64,000 nt of DNA from an uncultured bacterium. Lineage in GTDB: Bacteria; Actinomycetota; Coriobacteriia; Coriobacteriales; Coriobacteriaceae. The stretch lies in assembly GCA_905215385.1 (NCBI GenBank), contig CAJMPY010000007.1, positions 29,115-93,114 of the forward strand, given 5' to 3'. A model generated the notes under the pieces. It was not told the DNA's origin. It was given only the letters and a program-made list of their open reading frames with translations, and made no database searches. A program made the position numbers and the translations under genes. Shown here in pieces: positions 6,622-15,853 of this stretch (the stretch's first letter is position 1; the number at the start of each line of letters is the position of its first letter).

Positions 6622-9063
6622 ATGCGGCATGTGCATATTCATGTGACGGGCATTGTGCAGGGCGTTGGCATGCGACCGTTTGTGTATCGCGAGGCCATGG
6701 CGCATGGCATTTGCGGATGGGTGCTCAACGCGGGCGACGGCGTGCATATCGAGGCGCACGCTCCGGCCGATGCGCTCGATGCTTTTGTTGCCGCGCTTTC
6801 TGAGCATGCGCCTGCGGCAGCCCGCGTTGAGCGAGTCGATATTGCGGATTTGGGGCCTGGCGGTTGGAGCGCTGCCGGTGAGCAGGGCTTTCGCATTGTG
6901 GCATCGCAGGACCAGACCGCGCACACGACGCTCGTCTCGCCCGATATCGCTACCTGTGACGATTGCCTGCGCGAGTTGTTCGATCCCGCCGACCGACGCT
7001 ATCACTACCCCTTTATCAACTGCACTAACTGCGGGCCGCGCTTTACCATCATCCGCTCGCTGCCTTACGATCGAGCGGCCACCTCGATGGATTGTTTTCC
7101 CATGTGTCCCAAGTGCGCCGCGGAGTATGCCGACCCACTCGACCGGCGTTTTCACGCGCAGCCCGATGCCTGCTTTGATTGCGGGCCGCATATTACGTGG
7201 CGCGAGGCTGTGAACGGCAATGCGTGCGGGAATTCGTCCGCGACACCGGCCGTCGGCACCACACGCGAGGCCAGCGACGCCATTATCGACCGCTGTGTTG
7301 AGTTGCTGGCCGGTGGCGGTATCGTCGCCATCAAGGGGCTGGGCGGATTTCACTTGGCATGCGACGCCTCCAACGAGCAGGCGGTAGCCGAGCTTCGCCG
7401 CCGCAAACGCCGCAGCAACAAGCCGCTTGCCGTTATGGTGCGCGACCTTGCCGACGTTGAACGCCTGTGCCATGTCAGCGACGTTGAGCGCGGCTTGCTG
7501 ACCGGCAGCATTCGCCCCATTGTGCTGCTGCGCCGACGTGCCGTTTGCGAGAGTGGAGATTCCCCCGACGCCCTCGCGCTCGCGCCGTCCGTCGCGCATG
7601 ACCTTCCCGAGCTCGGTGTTATGCTCCCCTACACCCCGCTTCAGCATCTGCTGCTTGCCGCGGTAGAAGTCTGCGGTATGCACGCGCTCGTCATGACCAG
7701 CGGAAACCTGAGCGAAGAACCCATCGAGACCGACGACGACCTTGCCTGGAAACACCTCATTGCCGCCGGCATCGCCGACTCGTTGCTCGGTAACGACCGC
7801 GCGATCCTCTCGCGCTACGACGACTCTGTAGTGCGCGTGGTCGACGGCGCCGTTATGCCCGTGCGCCGCGCCCGCGGATACGCTCCGCAGCCGTTACCGC
7901 TGCCGGCATGCGACGGCACTGTACCCTGCATCCTCGCCTGCGGCCCGCAGCAAAAGGCGACGATTGCGCTCACTCGTGAAGGGGCGAACGGCGAGGTAAC
8001 CTGTTTTGTGTCGCAGCATATCGGCGATGTTGAAAACGGCGGGACCTTCGATGCCTGGAACGCCGCGCGCACGCGCTTGGAAGATCTCTTTGACTTGGCG
8101 CCCGCCGCCTTGGCCTGCGATTTACACCCCAGCTATCTGTCGAGCCAGTGGGCGCGCGAACAGGCACGGGAGCACAATCTGCCGCTTATCGAAGTCCAAC
8201 ATCATCATGCGCACATCGCGAGCGTAATGGCAGAGGCGATTGTCGCAGGCCGGCTTGCAACCGACGCGCGTGTCCTTGGCATCGCCTTTGACGGCACCGG
8301 CGCCGGCACCGATGGGACCATTTGGGGCGGCGAGTTCCTTGTCGCCGGCCTTGGCGGCTTTGAGCGCGCCGCGCACCTGCGCACCTGGGCGCTCCCCGGC
8401 GGGGCGGCCTCCGTGCGCGACGCCCGCCGCAACGCCTTTGCCCTGCTCAGTGAGCTCGGCCTGCTCGAGCACCCGGGTGCCGCTCGGCTTTTGGACAGCC
8501 TCGACGAGCAAACGCGCAGCGTGACAGCCACCATGATCGAGCGCGGCATCAACAGCCCGCGCACCAGCAGCATGGGGCGTCTCTTTGATGCCGCAGCAGC
8601 GATTCTGGGCATCTGCGACAAGGCAACCTACGAGGGCGAACCCGCCATAGAACTCGAAGCCGCCGCCTGGCGCGCGCTTGACGGTAAGCCCGTTCGTCTC
8701 GACGGCAATCATACAGGCGTATTCACGTCTGCCGACGACTCCCCCATCTTGGACCCCCGACCGCTCATCGAAGCTCTTCTGAATGGAATCGAGGCAGGCG
8801 CGCCGGCCGACCGGCTCGCCCTCGGGTTTCACATCGCCATTACGCACGCTACGACCCACATCGCACGCGAGATCTGTGATCACGAAAGCCTCGATACCGT
8901 CGCGCTCTCGGGCGGTGTGTTCATGAACCGGCTTTTGCTTCAGCTCCTTACCCACGAACTCAAAGACGCCGGTCTTGCCGTCTTGATCCCCCACGCCGTG
9001 CCCGTTAACGACGGCTGCATCGCCTACGGTCAGGCCGCCATCGCTCGCGCTCGCCTCGCGTAG
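6622..9063 (+). CDS. hypF: Carbamoyltransferase HypF
   Basis: HypF makes the carbamoyl group that HypE converts to the cyanide ligand of NiFe-hydrogenase. Domains appear in the expected order: acylphosphatase (residues 1-90, VTGIVQGVGMRPFVYR), two zinc-finger modules (CDDC with CTNC, and CPKC with CFDC, about 112-190), a YrdC/Sua5 domain (GIVAIKGLGGFHLACDA onward) and a Kae1-like transferase with the metal-binding HHHAH motif near 527-531 and FDGTGAGTDGTIWGGEF. The length, 813 residues, is normal. The start at 6622 is chosen over an upstream in-frame codon because an AGGGG site lies six bases before it. Confidence 0.95.
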   Translation: MRHVHIHVTGIVQGVGMRPFVYREAMAHGICGWVLNAGDGVHIEAHAPADALDAFVAALSEHAPAAARVERVDIADLGPGGWSAAGEQGFRIVASQDQTAHTTLVSPDIATCDDCLRELFDPADRRYHYPFINCTNCGPRFTIIRSLPYDRAATSMDCFPMCPKCAAEYADPLDRRFHAQPDACFDCGPHITWREAVNGNACGNSSATPAVGTTREASDAIIDRCVELLAGGGIVAIKGLGGFHLACDASNEQAVAELRRRKRRSNKPLAVMVRDLADVERLCHVSDVERGLLTGSIRPIVLLRRRAVCESGDSPDALALAPSVAHDLPELGVMLPYTPLQHLLLAAVEVCGMHALVMTSGNLSEEPIETDDDLAWKHLIAAGIADSLLGNDRAILSRYDDSVVRVVDGAVMPVRRARGYAPQPLPLPACDGTVPCILACGPQQKATIALTREGANGEVTCFVSQHIGDVENGGTFDAWNAARTRLEDLFDLAPAALACDLHPSYLSSQWAREQAREHNLPLIEVQHHHAHIASVMAEAIVAGRLATDARVLGIAFDGTGAGTDGTIWGGEFLVAGLGGFERAAHLRTWALPGGAASVRDARRNAFALLSELGLLEHPGAARLLDSLDEQTRSVTATMIERGINSPRTSSMGRLFDAAAAILGICDKATYEGEPAIELEAAAWRALDGKPVRLDGNHTGVFTSADDSPILDPRPLIEALLNGIEAGAPADRLALGFHIAITHATTHIAREICDHESLDTVALSGGVFMNRLLLQLLTHELKDAGLAVLIPHAVPVNDGCIAYGQAAIARARLA

Positions 9064-9209
9064 ACAGCATTGCGATAGGCTGTTTTGCCAGCCTGCGCGC
9101 CGCCGTCTCACAGGTGTAACGCGTTTGCTCGTGACTCCCGCGAGCGCTACCATCAACTGATGGGTAATTAGGCGCCTATCCAGCGCAAAACGTATAAAAG
9201 GGGAACATT

Positions 9210-9470
9210 ATGTGCCTTGCCGTTCCCGGTAAAGTGGTCAAACGCGACGACGACCTTAAGGCGACCGTCGACATGATGGGCATCGAGCGCCCCGTTTCGC
9301 TGCGCCTCGTGCCGACGGCACAGGTAGGCGACTATATTCTCGTGCACGCCGGCTTTGGCATTCAGATCGTCGACGAGCAGGAAGCCCAAGAGACACTCGA
9401 ACTCGTCAATACCATGGCCGAGCTGGCCGAAGAGGACCAGCTCGCCACCAACCCGGCCGAGGCATACTAG
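9210..9470 (+). CDS. hypC: Hydrogenase maturation chaperone HypC
   Basis: HypC carries the Fe(CN)2CO unit with HypD and hands it to the hydrogenase large subunit. The 86-residue protein begins MCLAVPGKV, with the essential Cys2 and the invariant PGKV, and continues with VGDYILVHAGFGI. The start follows AAAAGGGGAAC. Its TAG stop overlaps the GTG start of hypD by one base, so translation of the two is coupled. Confidence 0.95.
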   Translation: MCLAVPGKVVKRDDDLKATVDMMGIERPVSLRLVPTAQVGDYILVHAGFGIQIVDEQEAQETLELVNTMAELAEEDQLATNPAEAY

Positions 9471-10582
9471 TGGCGGCGGCGCAGCCGGTTCGCTCCGGTA
9501 TCGACTTTTCGGCATTTCGCGACCCCAAGCTGGCTCGCGAGCTCATTGATCGTATTCACGAGCTTGTCGGCAACCGCAGCATCAACCTTATGGAAGTCTG
9601 CGGTACGCATACCGTGAGCATTGGCCGCTATGGCTTTCGCTCCATTATGCCGACGGGACTCAAACTGCTAAGCGGCCCGGGATGCCCCGTTTGCGTCACC
9701 GCCAACCGCGACATCGATCACGCAATTGCGCTTTCCAACATGGACGGCGCCATCATCACCACCTTTGGCGACATGATGCGCGTGCCCGGATCGTCCACCT
9801 CGCTTGCCGCGCAAAAGGCGGCGGGGCGCGACATCCGCATCGTCTACTCTCCGCTCGACGCACTCGACATTGCCGAGCAAAATCCCGAACGCCCGGTCAT
9901 CTTTATGGGCGTCGGCTTTGAGACCACAACGCCCACCATTGCCGCCGCTATCCTGGAGGCCGACGCGCGCGGGCTCCAGAACTTCTCGGTCTACTGTGCT
10001 CACAAGACCACGCCGCCGGCTCTGCGTGCGATCTCCAACGACCCCGAGACGACCATCGACGGCTTTATCCTGCCTGGTCACGTCGCTACCATCACGGGCC
10101 TGGCACCCTTTAGGTTTTTGGTCGATGAGTTCGAGACCCCCGGCGTGGTCACGGGATTTGAGCCGGTCGATATCTTGCAGGGCATCAGCATGCTAGTCCA
10201 GATGGTTGTCGAGCACAGGCCCGCAATCGACAACGCCTACCGCCGTGGCGTCAACGCTGACGGCAACCCCGTGGCACGCCAGCTGGTCGAGCAGGTGTTT
10301 GAGCCGTGCGACACCACGTGGCGCGGGCTGGGACCGATTGCCAACTCGGGTCTTTCCATCCGACCCGAATTCGCGCGCTTTGATGCCGGCGCCCGCTTTG
10401 ACGTGCCCATTGAGGCGACGGTCGAGCCGCGCGGGTGCCGCTGCGGCGACGTGCTGCGCGGTGCCATCACGCCGAGCGACTGCCCATTGTTTGGCCGCAC
10501 CTGCACGCCCGAGCACCCCGTCGGCCCGTGCATGGTGAGCTCCGAAGGCAGCTGCGCGGCGTACTACCGCTACCGCGACTAA
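9470..10582 (+). CDS. hypD: Hydrogenase maturation protein HypD
   Basis: HypD is a [4Fe-4S] protein that with HypC assembles the Fe(CN)2CO centre. The 370-residue product has the family motifs LMEVCGTHTVSIGRYG, LLSGPGCPVCVT and GFETTTP, and a C-terminal cysteine-rich segment (RGCRCGDVLRG, DCPLFGRTC, PVGPCMVSSEGSCAAYYRY). The GTG start overlaps the hypC stop (TAGTG), as is common in tightly packed hyp operons. Confidence 0.95.
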   Translation: MAAAQPVRSGIDFSAFRDPKLARELIDRIHELVGNRSINLMEVCGTHTVSIGRYGFRSIMPTGLKLLSGPGCPVCVTANRDIDHAIALSNMDGAIITTFGDMMRVPGSSTSLAAQKAAGRDIRIVYSPLDALDIAEQNPERPVIFMGVGFETTTPTIAAAILEADARGLQNFSVYCAHKTTPPALRAISNDPETTIDGFILPGHVATITGLAPFRFLVDEFETPGVVTGFEPVDILQGISMLVQMVVEHRPAIDNAYRRGVNADGNPVARQLVEQVFEPCDTTWRGLGPIANSGLSIRPEFARFDAGARFDVPIEATVEPRGCRCGDVLRGAITPSDCPLFGRTCTPEHPVGPCMVSSEGSCAAYYRYRD

Positions 10583-10630
10583 CCCGGACGCGCCCGCATG
10601 CTGACACCACCCACGATTGGAGTTTTCGAT

Positions 10631-11665
10631 ATGTCCCGTACTGCCACCGATAGCACTGTCCTGCTGGGCCACGGCTCCGGCGGCCAGATGATGAAGCGCA
10701 TTATCGATGAGGTCTTTCTGGATGCCTTTGGGTCGCCCGAGCTGCTTGCGGGCAACGATGCTGGTGTCGCCGCGCTGCCCGCAAGCGAGCGAATCGCCAT
10801 GTCGACCGACAGCCTTGTGGTAACGCCGCAGTTCTTCCCCGGCGGCAATATCGGCCGCCTCGCCGTATGCGGAACCGTCAACGACGTCGCGACCTCGGGC
10901 GCTAACGTGCGCTACCTCTCATGCGGCTTTATCCTCGAAGAGGGCTATCCCATGGACAAGCTGCGCCAGATTGTGCAGACCATGGCCGAAACGGCACATG
11001 AGGCAGGCGTGAAGATTATCACCGGCGACACCAAGGTGGTCGAGCGTGGCGGTGCCGACGGCGTCTACATCAATACCGCTGGCGTAGGCGAGGTGCCCGC
11101 AGGCGTGACACTCAGCGGTGCCAACTGCCGGCCCGGCGACGTCATCCTGGTGTCGGGCACACTGGGAGACCACGGCATCGCCATCATGAGCCAACGCGAG
11201 GGCCTAGCGTTTTCGAGCACCATCGAAAGCGATGCCGCGCCGCTCAACCACCTGATTGCCGACGTTCTGGCCGCAGCGCCCGGCACGCGTTGCTTTCGCG
11301 ACCCCACGCGCGGTGGCCTGGCGTCCACACTCAACGAGTTTGCCCAGGCCAGCGGTGTTGCCATGGAGGTCGACGAGGATGCCGTGCCCGTGCGTCCCGA
11401 CGTGCAAGCCGCCTGCGAGATGCTCGGCTACGATGTGCTACAGGTGGCAAACGAGGGCAAGATGGTCGCCGTGGTGCCGGCCGAGCAAGCCGATGCCGCG
11501 TTGAGCGCCATGCGCGCCGCCCGCTACGGCGAGAATGCCGCCATCATCGGTCGCGTGCTGCCGCTTGCCGAGGGTGCCCGTCCCGCCGTGCGCGTGCGCA
11601 CCGGCTGGGGCTCGACCCGCATCCTCGACATGCTCGTGGGAGAGCAGCTGCCGAGAATTTGCTAG
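10631..11665 (+). CDS. hypE: Hydrogenase maturation protein HypE
   Basis: HypE dehydrates the thiocarboxamide made by HypF on its C-terminal cysteine to a thiocyanate that donates CN to iron. The protein shows the AIR-synthase fold motifs LLGHGSGGQMM, NDAGVAAL, FPGGNIGRLAVCGTVND and RDPTRGGL, and ends with the required PRIC. The start at 10631 (344 residues) is preceded by TTGGAG; an in-frame ATG eleven codons upstream has no comparable site. No hypA, hypB or hydrogenase subunit gene follows. Confidence 0.94.
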   Translation: MSRTATDSTVLLGHGSGGQMMKRIIDEVFLDAFGSPELLAGNDAGVAALPASERIAMSTDSLVVTPQFFPGGNIGRLAVCGTVNDVATSGANVRYLSCGFILEEGYPMDKLRQIVQTMAETAHEAGVKIITGDTKVVERGGADGVYINTAGVGEVPAGVTLSGANCRPGDVILVSGTLGDHGIAIMSQREGLAFSSTIESDAAPLNHLIADVLAAAPGTRCFRDPTRGGLASTLNEFAQASGVAMEVDEDAVPVRPDVQAACEMLGYDVLQVANEGKMVAVVPAEQADAALSAMRAARYGENAAIIGRVLPLAEGARPAVRVRTGWGSTRILDMLVGEQLPRIC

Positions 11666-11788
11666 GGCGGAATTGCACAGCTGGCGCGATATGGCCTGAT
11701 AACCCTGGAGATGTTCAGATTCCAGCCACGCCAGACACGTAAGCCCAGTATTATGAGGTGCGTTTTAAACCCAATGACGGGAGCTTTC

Positions 11789-12457
11789 ATGGCAGCAGCT
11801 TTTTCCACCGTGATCTTTGACCTTGACGGCACCATCCTCAACACGCTCGAGGACCTGGCGGCCGCCGGCAACCACACCTGCGAGATGCACGGCTGGCCCA
11901 CGTTTGCCGTGGACGAGTACCGCTACAAGGTGGGAAACGGCATGCTTAAGCTGGTCGAGCGCTTTATGCCCGCCGAGTACGCGGGCGACGGCCGTATGTT
12001 TGAGCAGACGCTTGCCGAGTTTAGGGCCTATTACGGCGAGCACAAGGAGGACCACACCTCGCCCTACGCCGGCACGATTGAGATGCTCGACCGTCTGCGC
12101 ACAGCGGGCGTTCAGCTTGCCGTGCTCACCAACAAGGATCATATTTCGGCAGCCCCGCTTATCGAGAAATACTTTGGCCCCGATCGCTTTGCGCTGGTAC
12201 AGGGCCGTGTGGGCGCATTTCCGCCCAAGCCCGAGGCACCCGTCACGTTGCATGTGATGAAAGAGCTGGGCGCCGATCCGGCAACCACGCTCTATGTGGG
12301 CGATTCGAATGTCGATGTTCTGACCGGCCACAACGCCGGCCTTAAGAGCGCGGGCGTCAGCTGGGGCTTCCGCGGCCGCGCAGAGCTGGAAGCCGCCGGC
12401 GCCGACTACGTGGTAGATACGCAGGACGAACTCGCCGAGCTAATCTTGGGCGAGTAG
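11789..12457 (+). CDS. HAD-family phosphatase, phosphoglycolate phosphatase-like
   Basis: This 222-residue cytoplasmic HAD hydrolase has motif I FDLDGTILNT (Asp11 and Asp13), a helical cap, motif II LAVLTNKDH, a lysine in PKPEAP, and motif IV YVGDSNVDVLTGHNAG. It resembles Gph, but substrate specificity in this family cannot be read from sequence. The start follows GGGAG. It lies 120 bases after hypE, and whether it is cotranscribed is unclear. Confidence 0.85.
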   Translation: MAAAFSTVIFDLDGTILNTLEDLAAAGNHTCEMHGWPTFAVDEYRYKVGNGMLKLVERFMPAEYAGDGRMFEQTLAEFRAYYGEHKEDHTSPYAGTIEMLDRLRTAGVQLAVLTNKDHISAAPLIEKYFGPDRFALVQGRVGAFPPKPEAPVTLHVMKELGADPATTLYVGDSNVDVLTGHNAGLKSAGVSWGFRGRAELEAAGADYVVDTQDELAELILGE

Positions 12458-12499
12458 CGAGCGACACCGCTTAACGCAGCTGCGACAATTCTTCCACGC

Positions 12500-12545
12500 G
12501 GAAAGTGCATCCCGTTTTGGAGCTCCGAAATGGGATGCACTTTCC
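12500..12545. repeat. 46-bp palindrome
   Basis: GGAAAGTGCATCCC (12500-12513) and its exact complement (12532-12545) surround a near-palindromic core centred on GGAGCTCC. It lies directly downstream of the HAD phosphatase and could act as its terminator, although no clear U-run follows. Confidence 0.6.
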
Positions 12546-12589
12546 ATTTGAGGCGCGTCGGGGAAACCGCATCCCGTTTCAGAGCAATA

Positions 12590-12641
12590 TTCCGGGTCGC
12601 GGTTTCCGCAACCCACCCCATCCGGAAACCGCGACCCGGAA
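12590..12641. repeat. Inverted repeat with perfect 19-bp arms
   Basis: Arms 12590-12608 (TTCCGGGTCGCGGTTTCCG) and 12623-12641 are exact complements around a 14-base loop. A weaker outer pairing extends to GGGAAAC near 12561 and TTTTCCC near 12669. With the preceding palindrome it fills most of the 477-base gap after the HAD gene. No gene is visible there. Confidence 0.6.
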
Positions 12642-12689
12642 TTCGGCCAAAAACCGGGTCGCATTTTCCCGAGCATTTGATGCGGCGTT

Positions 12690-12766
12690 GATACAAGGAG
12701 TGTCCCCAACTGCCGGCAGAAAAGGAACGTCCCCAACTGCCACCTCAATGACTACCATGGCAACGC
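12690..12766. repeat. GTCCCCAA-type dispersed repeat fragment
   Basis: The stretch contains GGAGTGTCCCCAACTGCCGG and GGAACGTCCCCAACTGCC, phrases that recur near 37860, 40797 and, reversed, near 63786. They have no coding potential and belong to a dispersed intergenic family. Confidence 0.55.
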
Positions 12767-12778
12767 CGCAGGTAGAGG

Positions 12779-12930
12779 ACGGGCAGCGAGCGGGCACCAG
12801 AGCGAACAAATTGGCATGAAAAGAGGACGGCATAGACCTTCTGGTCATGCCGTCCTCTTTGAATGACAAGTTGTCGCTCTGGCGCCCGCGCAGCGTCGAA
12901 CAGTTACGGCGTTTGGCAAAACGCCGTAAC
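12779..12930 (-). repeat. Two-hairpin covarying intergenic element, copy 1
   Basis: On the minus strand, directly after the lipoprotein stop, hairpin 1 (12930-12903, GTTACGGCGTTT with its complement) is followed by a linker CGACGCTGCGC and a long hairpin 2. In hairpin 2 an outer stem (12792-12805 with 12874-12887) and an inner stem (about 12820-12832 with 12847-12859) are separated by conserved internal loops. Copy 2 at 21735-21882 keeps the loops and linker but changes several stem bases in compensating pairs. It may be a terminator-like 3' UTR element, a structured RNA or a mobile hairpin. Confidence 0.7.
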
Positions 12931-12934
12931 TCCC

Positions 12935-13492
12935 CTAGCTCATCATGGCATTCATCATCTCGTTGGTTGCGGAATCGTCGGCAGACCACTCGCCGTCGTC
13001 ATTGCAGGAATACTTGAAGGTGACCTTGGTGTCCTTGGTCTTAGCAGCCTTGGTCACATCGACCATAACCTGACCGGCCATCTTGTACAGCTCGTCATCG
13101 GAAGGCATCGAATCGAGCGCGGCGACCTTCTCCTGATACTGGGTGGCAAAATCCTCAACGATCTGGTTCATGGACTTGCAGGTAATGGTGACCTCGGCAG
13201 TTGCGGTGCCCTTGTCCTCGTCGACCGTCACGTCGCCGATCTTGTAGTCAAAGCCCTCGAGATAGCTCTTGGCGTACTCCTTGGGATCGATGCCCAGCTG
13301 CTCGAACTCGTCGCCCGAGGCCTCTTCCAGGCCAGCGAGGAAGTCGTCGCCGCCGTTCTTGACCTCGTCAAACTGCGTCGTAAGATCCTCGGTAATGAGC
13401 TCCTCAACCGAAGGACCTCCGCAGCCGGAAAGCACAACCACGCACGCGACCAGAACAGCCATCAGGGGCGCAAGCAGCAGCTTCTTCTTCAT
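12935..13492 (-). CDS. Putative lipoprotein
   Basis: This 185-residue protein has a lipoprotein signal peptide (MKKKLLLAPLMAVLVACVVV) with a lipobox LSGC, so it should be anchored to the outer face of the membrane. The mature part is acidic and contains a region typical of secreted DUF-type lipoproteins (EYAKSYLEGFDYKIGDV, then VTITCKSMNQIVEDF). I cannot assign a function. The start follows GGAGGAATGTC. The two-hairpin element lies immediately after its stop. Confidence 0.8.
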   Translation of the reverse strand: MKKKLLLAPLMAVLVACVVVLSGCGGPSVEELITEDLTTQFDEVKNGGDDFLAGLEEASGDEFEQLGIDPKEYAKSYLEGFDYKIGDVTVDEDKGTATAEVTITCKSMNQIVEDFATQYQEKVAALDSMPSDDELYKMAGQVMVDVTKAAKTKDTKVTFKYSCNDDGEWSADDSATNEMMNAMMS

Positions 13493-13671
13493 GACATTCC
13501 TCCCAACAAGCGGCACCGCGCTTCCCGACGCGGTGCACGTCGTAACAATAAGGCCATACTAGCCGATAACGAACACCCCCGGCAAAGCAAAGGCGCAATC
13601 GGCTCGATTTAACGTCCGAACGGTTTACCGGTCCGCCCAACGCGCAATAAAACGTTCCGCCGCATTGTAAT

Positions 13672-13704
13672 AAAAAAGGGCGGCCGGATAACCCGACCAC
13701 CCTT
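13672..13704 (-). terminator. Rho-independent terminator of the EIIA gene
   Basis: On the minus strand AAGGGTGGTCGG pairs, with G-U wobbles, with CCGGCCGCCCTT and is followed by a run of T residues (complement of 13672-13677). It sits just after the EIIA stop. Confidence 0.8.
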
Positions 13705-13727
13705 GCACACCCTTTGGATGCCGCAGC

Positions 13728-14264
13728 TTACTTGCGGACGACTTTGACGATGGCATCGCCGGCGGCGACAGCGGAGTCGGCCTCGACGGCGAGCTCGACG
13801 TCGGCGAACTCGGCGGTGTTGGACACAGCCACGACGACGCAGTCCTTGTAGCCGGCAGCGGCGATCTTGGCGCGGTCGATCTTGAGCATGGGCTGACCAG
13901 CCTTGACGACGTCGTCGGCCTTGACGAAGCCCTCGAAGCCGTCGCCGTTCATGTTGACGGTATCGACGCCAACGTGCACCAGAACCTCGATGCCGCTATC
14001 GGACTGCAGGCCCACGGCGTGGCCCATGGTGACGGTCACCTTGCCGTCGCAGGGAGCGTAGACCAGGTCGTCCTCGGGCCACACAGCGCAGCCCTTGCCC
14101 AGAACCTCGCCACCAAAGACGGGATCGGGCACGTCGGCCATCTTGATGACCTTGCCCTTGACGGGCGAGCACAGCACGTCGGCGCCGGCAGAAGCAGAGA
14201 TGGAGGCCGGAGCAGCGACAGCCGCGGGCTCAGCCTTCTTCTTGAACATGTCAAACAGACCCAT
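13728..14264 (-). CDS. PTS glucose-family EIIA component (stand-alone)
   Basis: EIIA receives phosphate from HPr and passes it to EIIB of sugar permeases. The 178-residue cytoplasmic protein has the PTS_EIIA_1 fold with His82 (GHAVGLQSDSG) and the phospho-accepting His97 (LVHVGVDTV). A short lysine/alanine-rich linker lies at the N-terminus (MGLFDMFKKKAEPAAVAAPA). The start at 14264 follows AGAGGAGA. It is transcribed in the same direction as the adjacent 6-phospho-beta-glucosidase. The two EIIBC proteins of this window lack an EIIA domain, so this protein may serve them. Confidence 0.9.
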   Translation of the reverse strand: MGLFDMFKKKAEPAAVAAPASISASAGADVLCSPVKGKVIKMADVPDPVFGGEVLGKGCAVWPEDDLVYAPCDGKVTVTMGHAVGLQSDSGIEVLVHVGVDTVNMNGDGFEGFVKADDVVKAGQPMLKIDRAKIAAAGYKDCVVVAVSNTAEFADVELAVEADSAVAAGDAIVKVVRK

Positions 14265-14404
14265 ACGTTTTCTCCTCTTGATTAAGCGCAACGTTGTGCG
14301 CATGCCTATGGTGATTATAGTGCCAAATGGTTCAAATGCTAAGGTGGGGACTCGAATCGCGAGCCCATCCCAACGCTTTTCCCCGGTGGCACTCATATTG
14401 TCGA

Positions 14405-15853
14405 TTAATCCAGGCCCTCGGCACCGTTGGACTTGATGATCTTCTGGTAGGCGTAGAAGCTGTATTTGCGGCGTCGCTCGTAGGTACCGGTGCCGTCGTC
14501 GTACTTATCGACGTGGATAAAGCCGTAGCGCTTGCGCATCTCGCCCGTGCCGGCGGAAACCAGGTCGATGGGGCCCCACCAGGTGTAGGCGATCAGGTCG
14601 ACGCCGTCGGCAATGGCCTCGCCCATGGCCTTGACGTGGCTCTGCAAGTAGGCGATGCGATACGGGTCATGGATGGAGCCGTCCTCCTCGACCTCGTCGT
14701 AGGCGCCCATGCCGTTCTCGACCACCATCAGCGGAATCTCGTAGCGGGCGTAAATCTCGTTGAGGGCGATGCGCAGGCCCAGCGGATCGATCTGCCAGCC
14801 CCAATCGGTGGACTCCAGATAGGGGTTCTTGCCGCCAAAGGTCATGTTGCCCTCGGTCATCTCGTGATCCTTGTGGGTGCCCACGGTGCCGGACATGTAG
14901 TAGCTAAAGGTGTAGAAATCGACCTTGCCGTCGGCGATATCCTGCAGGTCGCCGTCCTCCATCACGAGCTCGACATCGTTTTCGGCCCAGAAGCGCTTGG
15001 CATAGAACGGATACTTGCCGCGCACCTGCACGTCGGAGCAGTACCAGTTCATGGTATTCATCTCCTGCTGCGTGGCGAACACGTCGGCCGGATCGCACGT
15101 GGCGGCATAGGAGAGGATGAAGCAGTCCATGTTGCCCATCTTAAACTGCGGATAGTGCTCGTGGGCATAGCGCACGACGCGGCCGCTGGCGACAAACTGG
15201 TGATGCAGGGCCTGCATACGGGCCTGCGGCGTGGTGTGGACCGCCGAAGCCGGGCCCTCAAAGCCCTGGATCATGCTGGTCCCAAAGAGGTTACCCATGT
15301 CCTGGGTGCCGCAGTTGATCTCGTTGAAGGTGAGCCAGAACTTGACCTTGTCCTGATAGCGGTCGAAGACGGTCTGGCAGTACTTCTCAAAGAAGCCGAT
15401 GAGCTCGCGGCTCGCCCAGCCATTGTATTTCTCGACCAGGTGATAGGGCATCTCGTAGTGCGACAGGGTCACGAGCGGCTCAATATTGTGAGCGCGCAGG
15501 CAGTCGAAGACGCGGTCGTAGAAGGCGAGACCTGCCTCGTTGGGCTCGGCGTCGTCACCGTTGGGGAAGATGCGGCTCCAAGAGATGGACATGCGGAACA
15601 TGTTGAAGCCCATCTCGGCGAACAGCGCGATGTCCTCCTCGTAGTGATGGTAGAAATCGATGCCGTCATGGTTGGGGTAGAAGCGGTTAGGGTCGATGTC
15701 GATCGTAATCTGGCGCGGCTCCTTGTAGCTGCCACCCAAGAAGTGGTCGTCGACCGACGGACCGCGGCCGTCCACGTTCCAAGCGCCCTCAAACTGATTG
15801 GCGGCCGTGGCGCCGCCCCAATAGAAACCCTCGGGGAACTTGATGTTTGCCAT
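14405..15853 (-). CDS. GH1 6-phospho-beta-glucosidase
   Basis: This cytoplasmic enzyme should split beta-glucosides phosphorylated during PTS uptake. The 482-residue protein has the GH1 N-terminal signature (FPEGFYWGGATAANQFEGAW), the acid/base Glu about 178 in TFNEIN and the nucleophile Glu about 379 in VVENGMG. The C-terminal SAGTGEMRKRYGFIHVD is the form seen in phospho-glucosidases. The start at 15853 follows AAGGAG. It lies upstream of the EIIA gene and downstream of an AraC regulator. Its upstream region shares a direct repeat with the second GH1 gene at 49962. Confidence 0.92.
   Translation of the reverse strand: MANIKFPEGFYWGGATAANQFEGAWNVDGRGPSVDDHFLGGSYKEPRQITIDIDPNRFYPNHDGIDFYHHYEEDIALFAEMGFNMFRMSISWSRIFPNGDDAEPNEAGLAFYDRVFDCLRAHNIEPLVTLSHYEMPYHLVEKYNGWASRELIGFFEKYCQTVFDRYQDKVKFWLTFNEINCGTQDMGNLFGTSMIQGFEGPASAVHTTPQARMQALHHQFVASGRVVRYAHEHYPQFKMGNMDCFILSYAATCDPADVFATQQEMNTMNWYCSDVQVRGKYPFYAKRFWAENDVELVMEDGDLQDIADGKVDFYTFSYYMSGTVGTHKDHEMTEGNMTFGGKNPYLESTDWGWQIDPLGLRIALNEIYARYEIPLMVVENGMGAYDEVEEDGSIHDPYRIAYLQSHVKAMGEAIADGVDLIAYTWWGPIDLVSAGTGEMRKRYGFIHVDKYDDGTGTYERRRKYSFYAYQKIIKSNGAEGLD

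Noticed and set aside
14265..14404. tRNA-like sequence before the EIIA gene (GGTTCAAATGC and GACTCGAATCGC)
   Set aside because: The stretch does not fold into a cloverleaf and lacks a matching acceptor stem; no tRNA or rRNA gene was recognised anywhere in the window.
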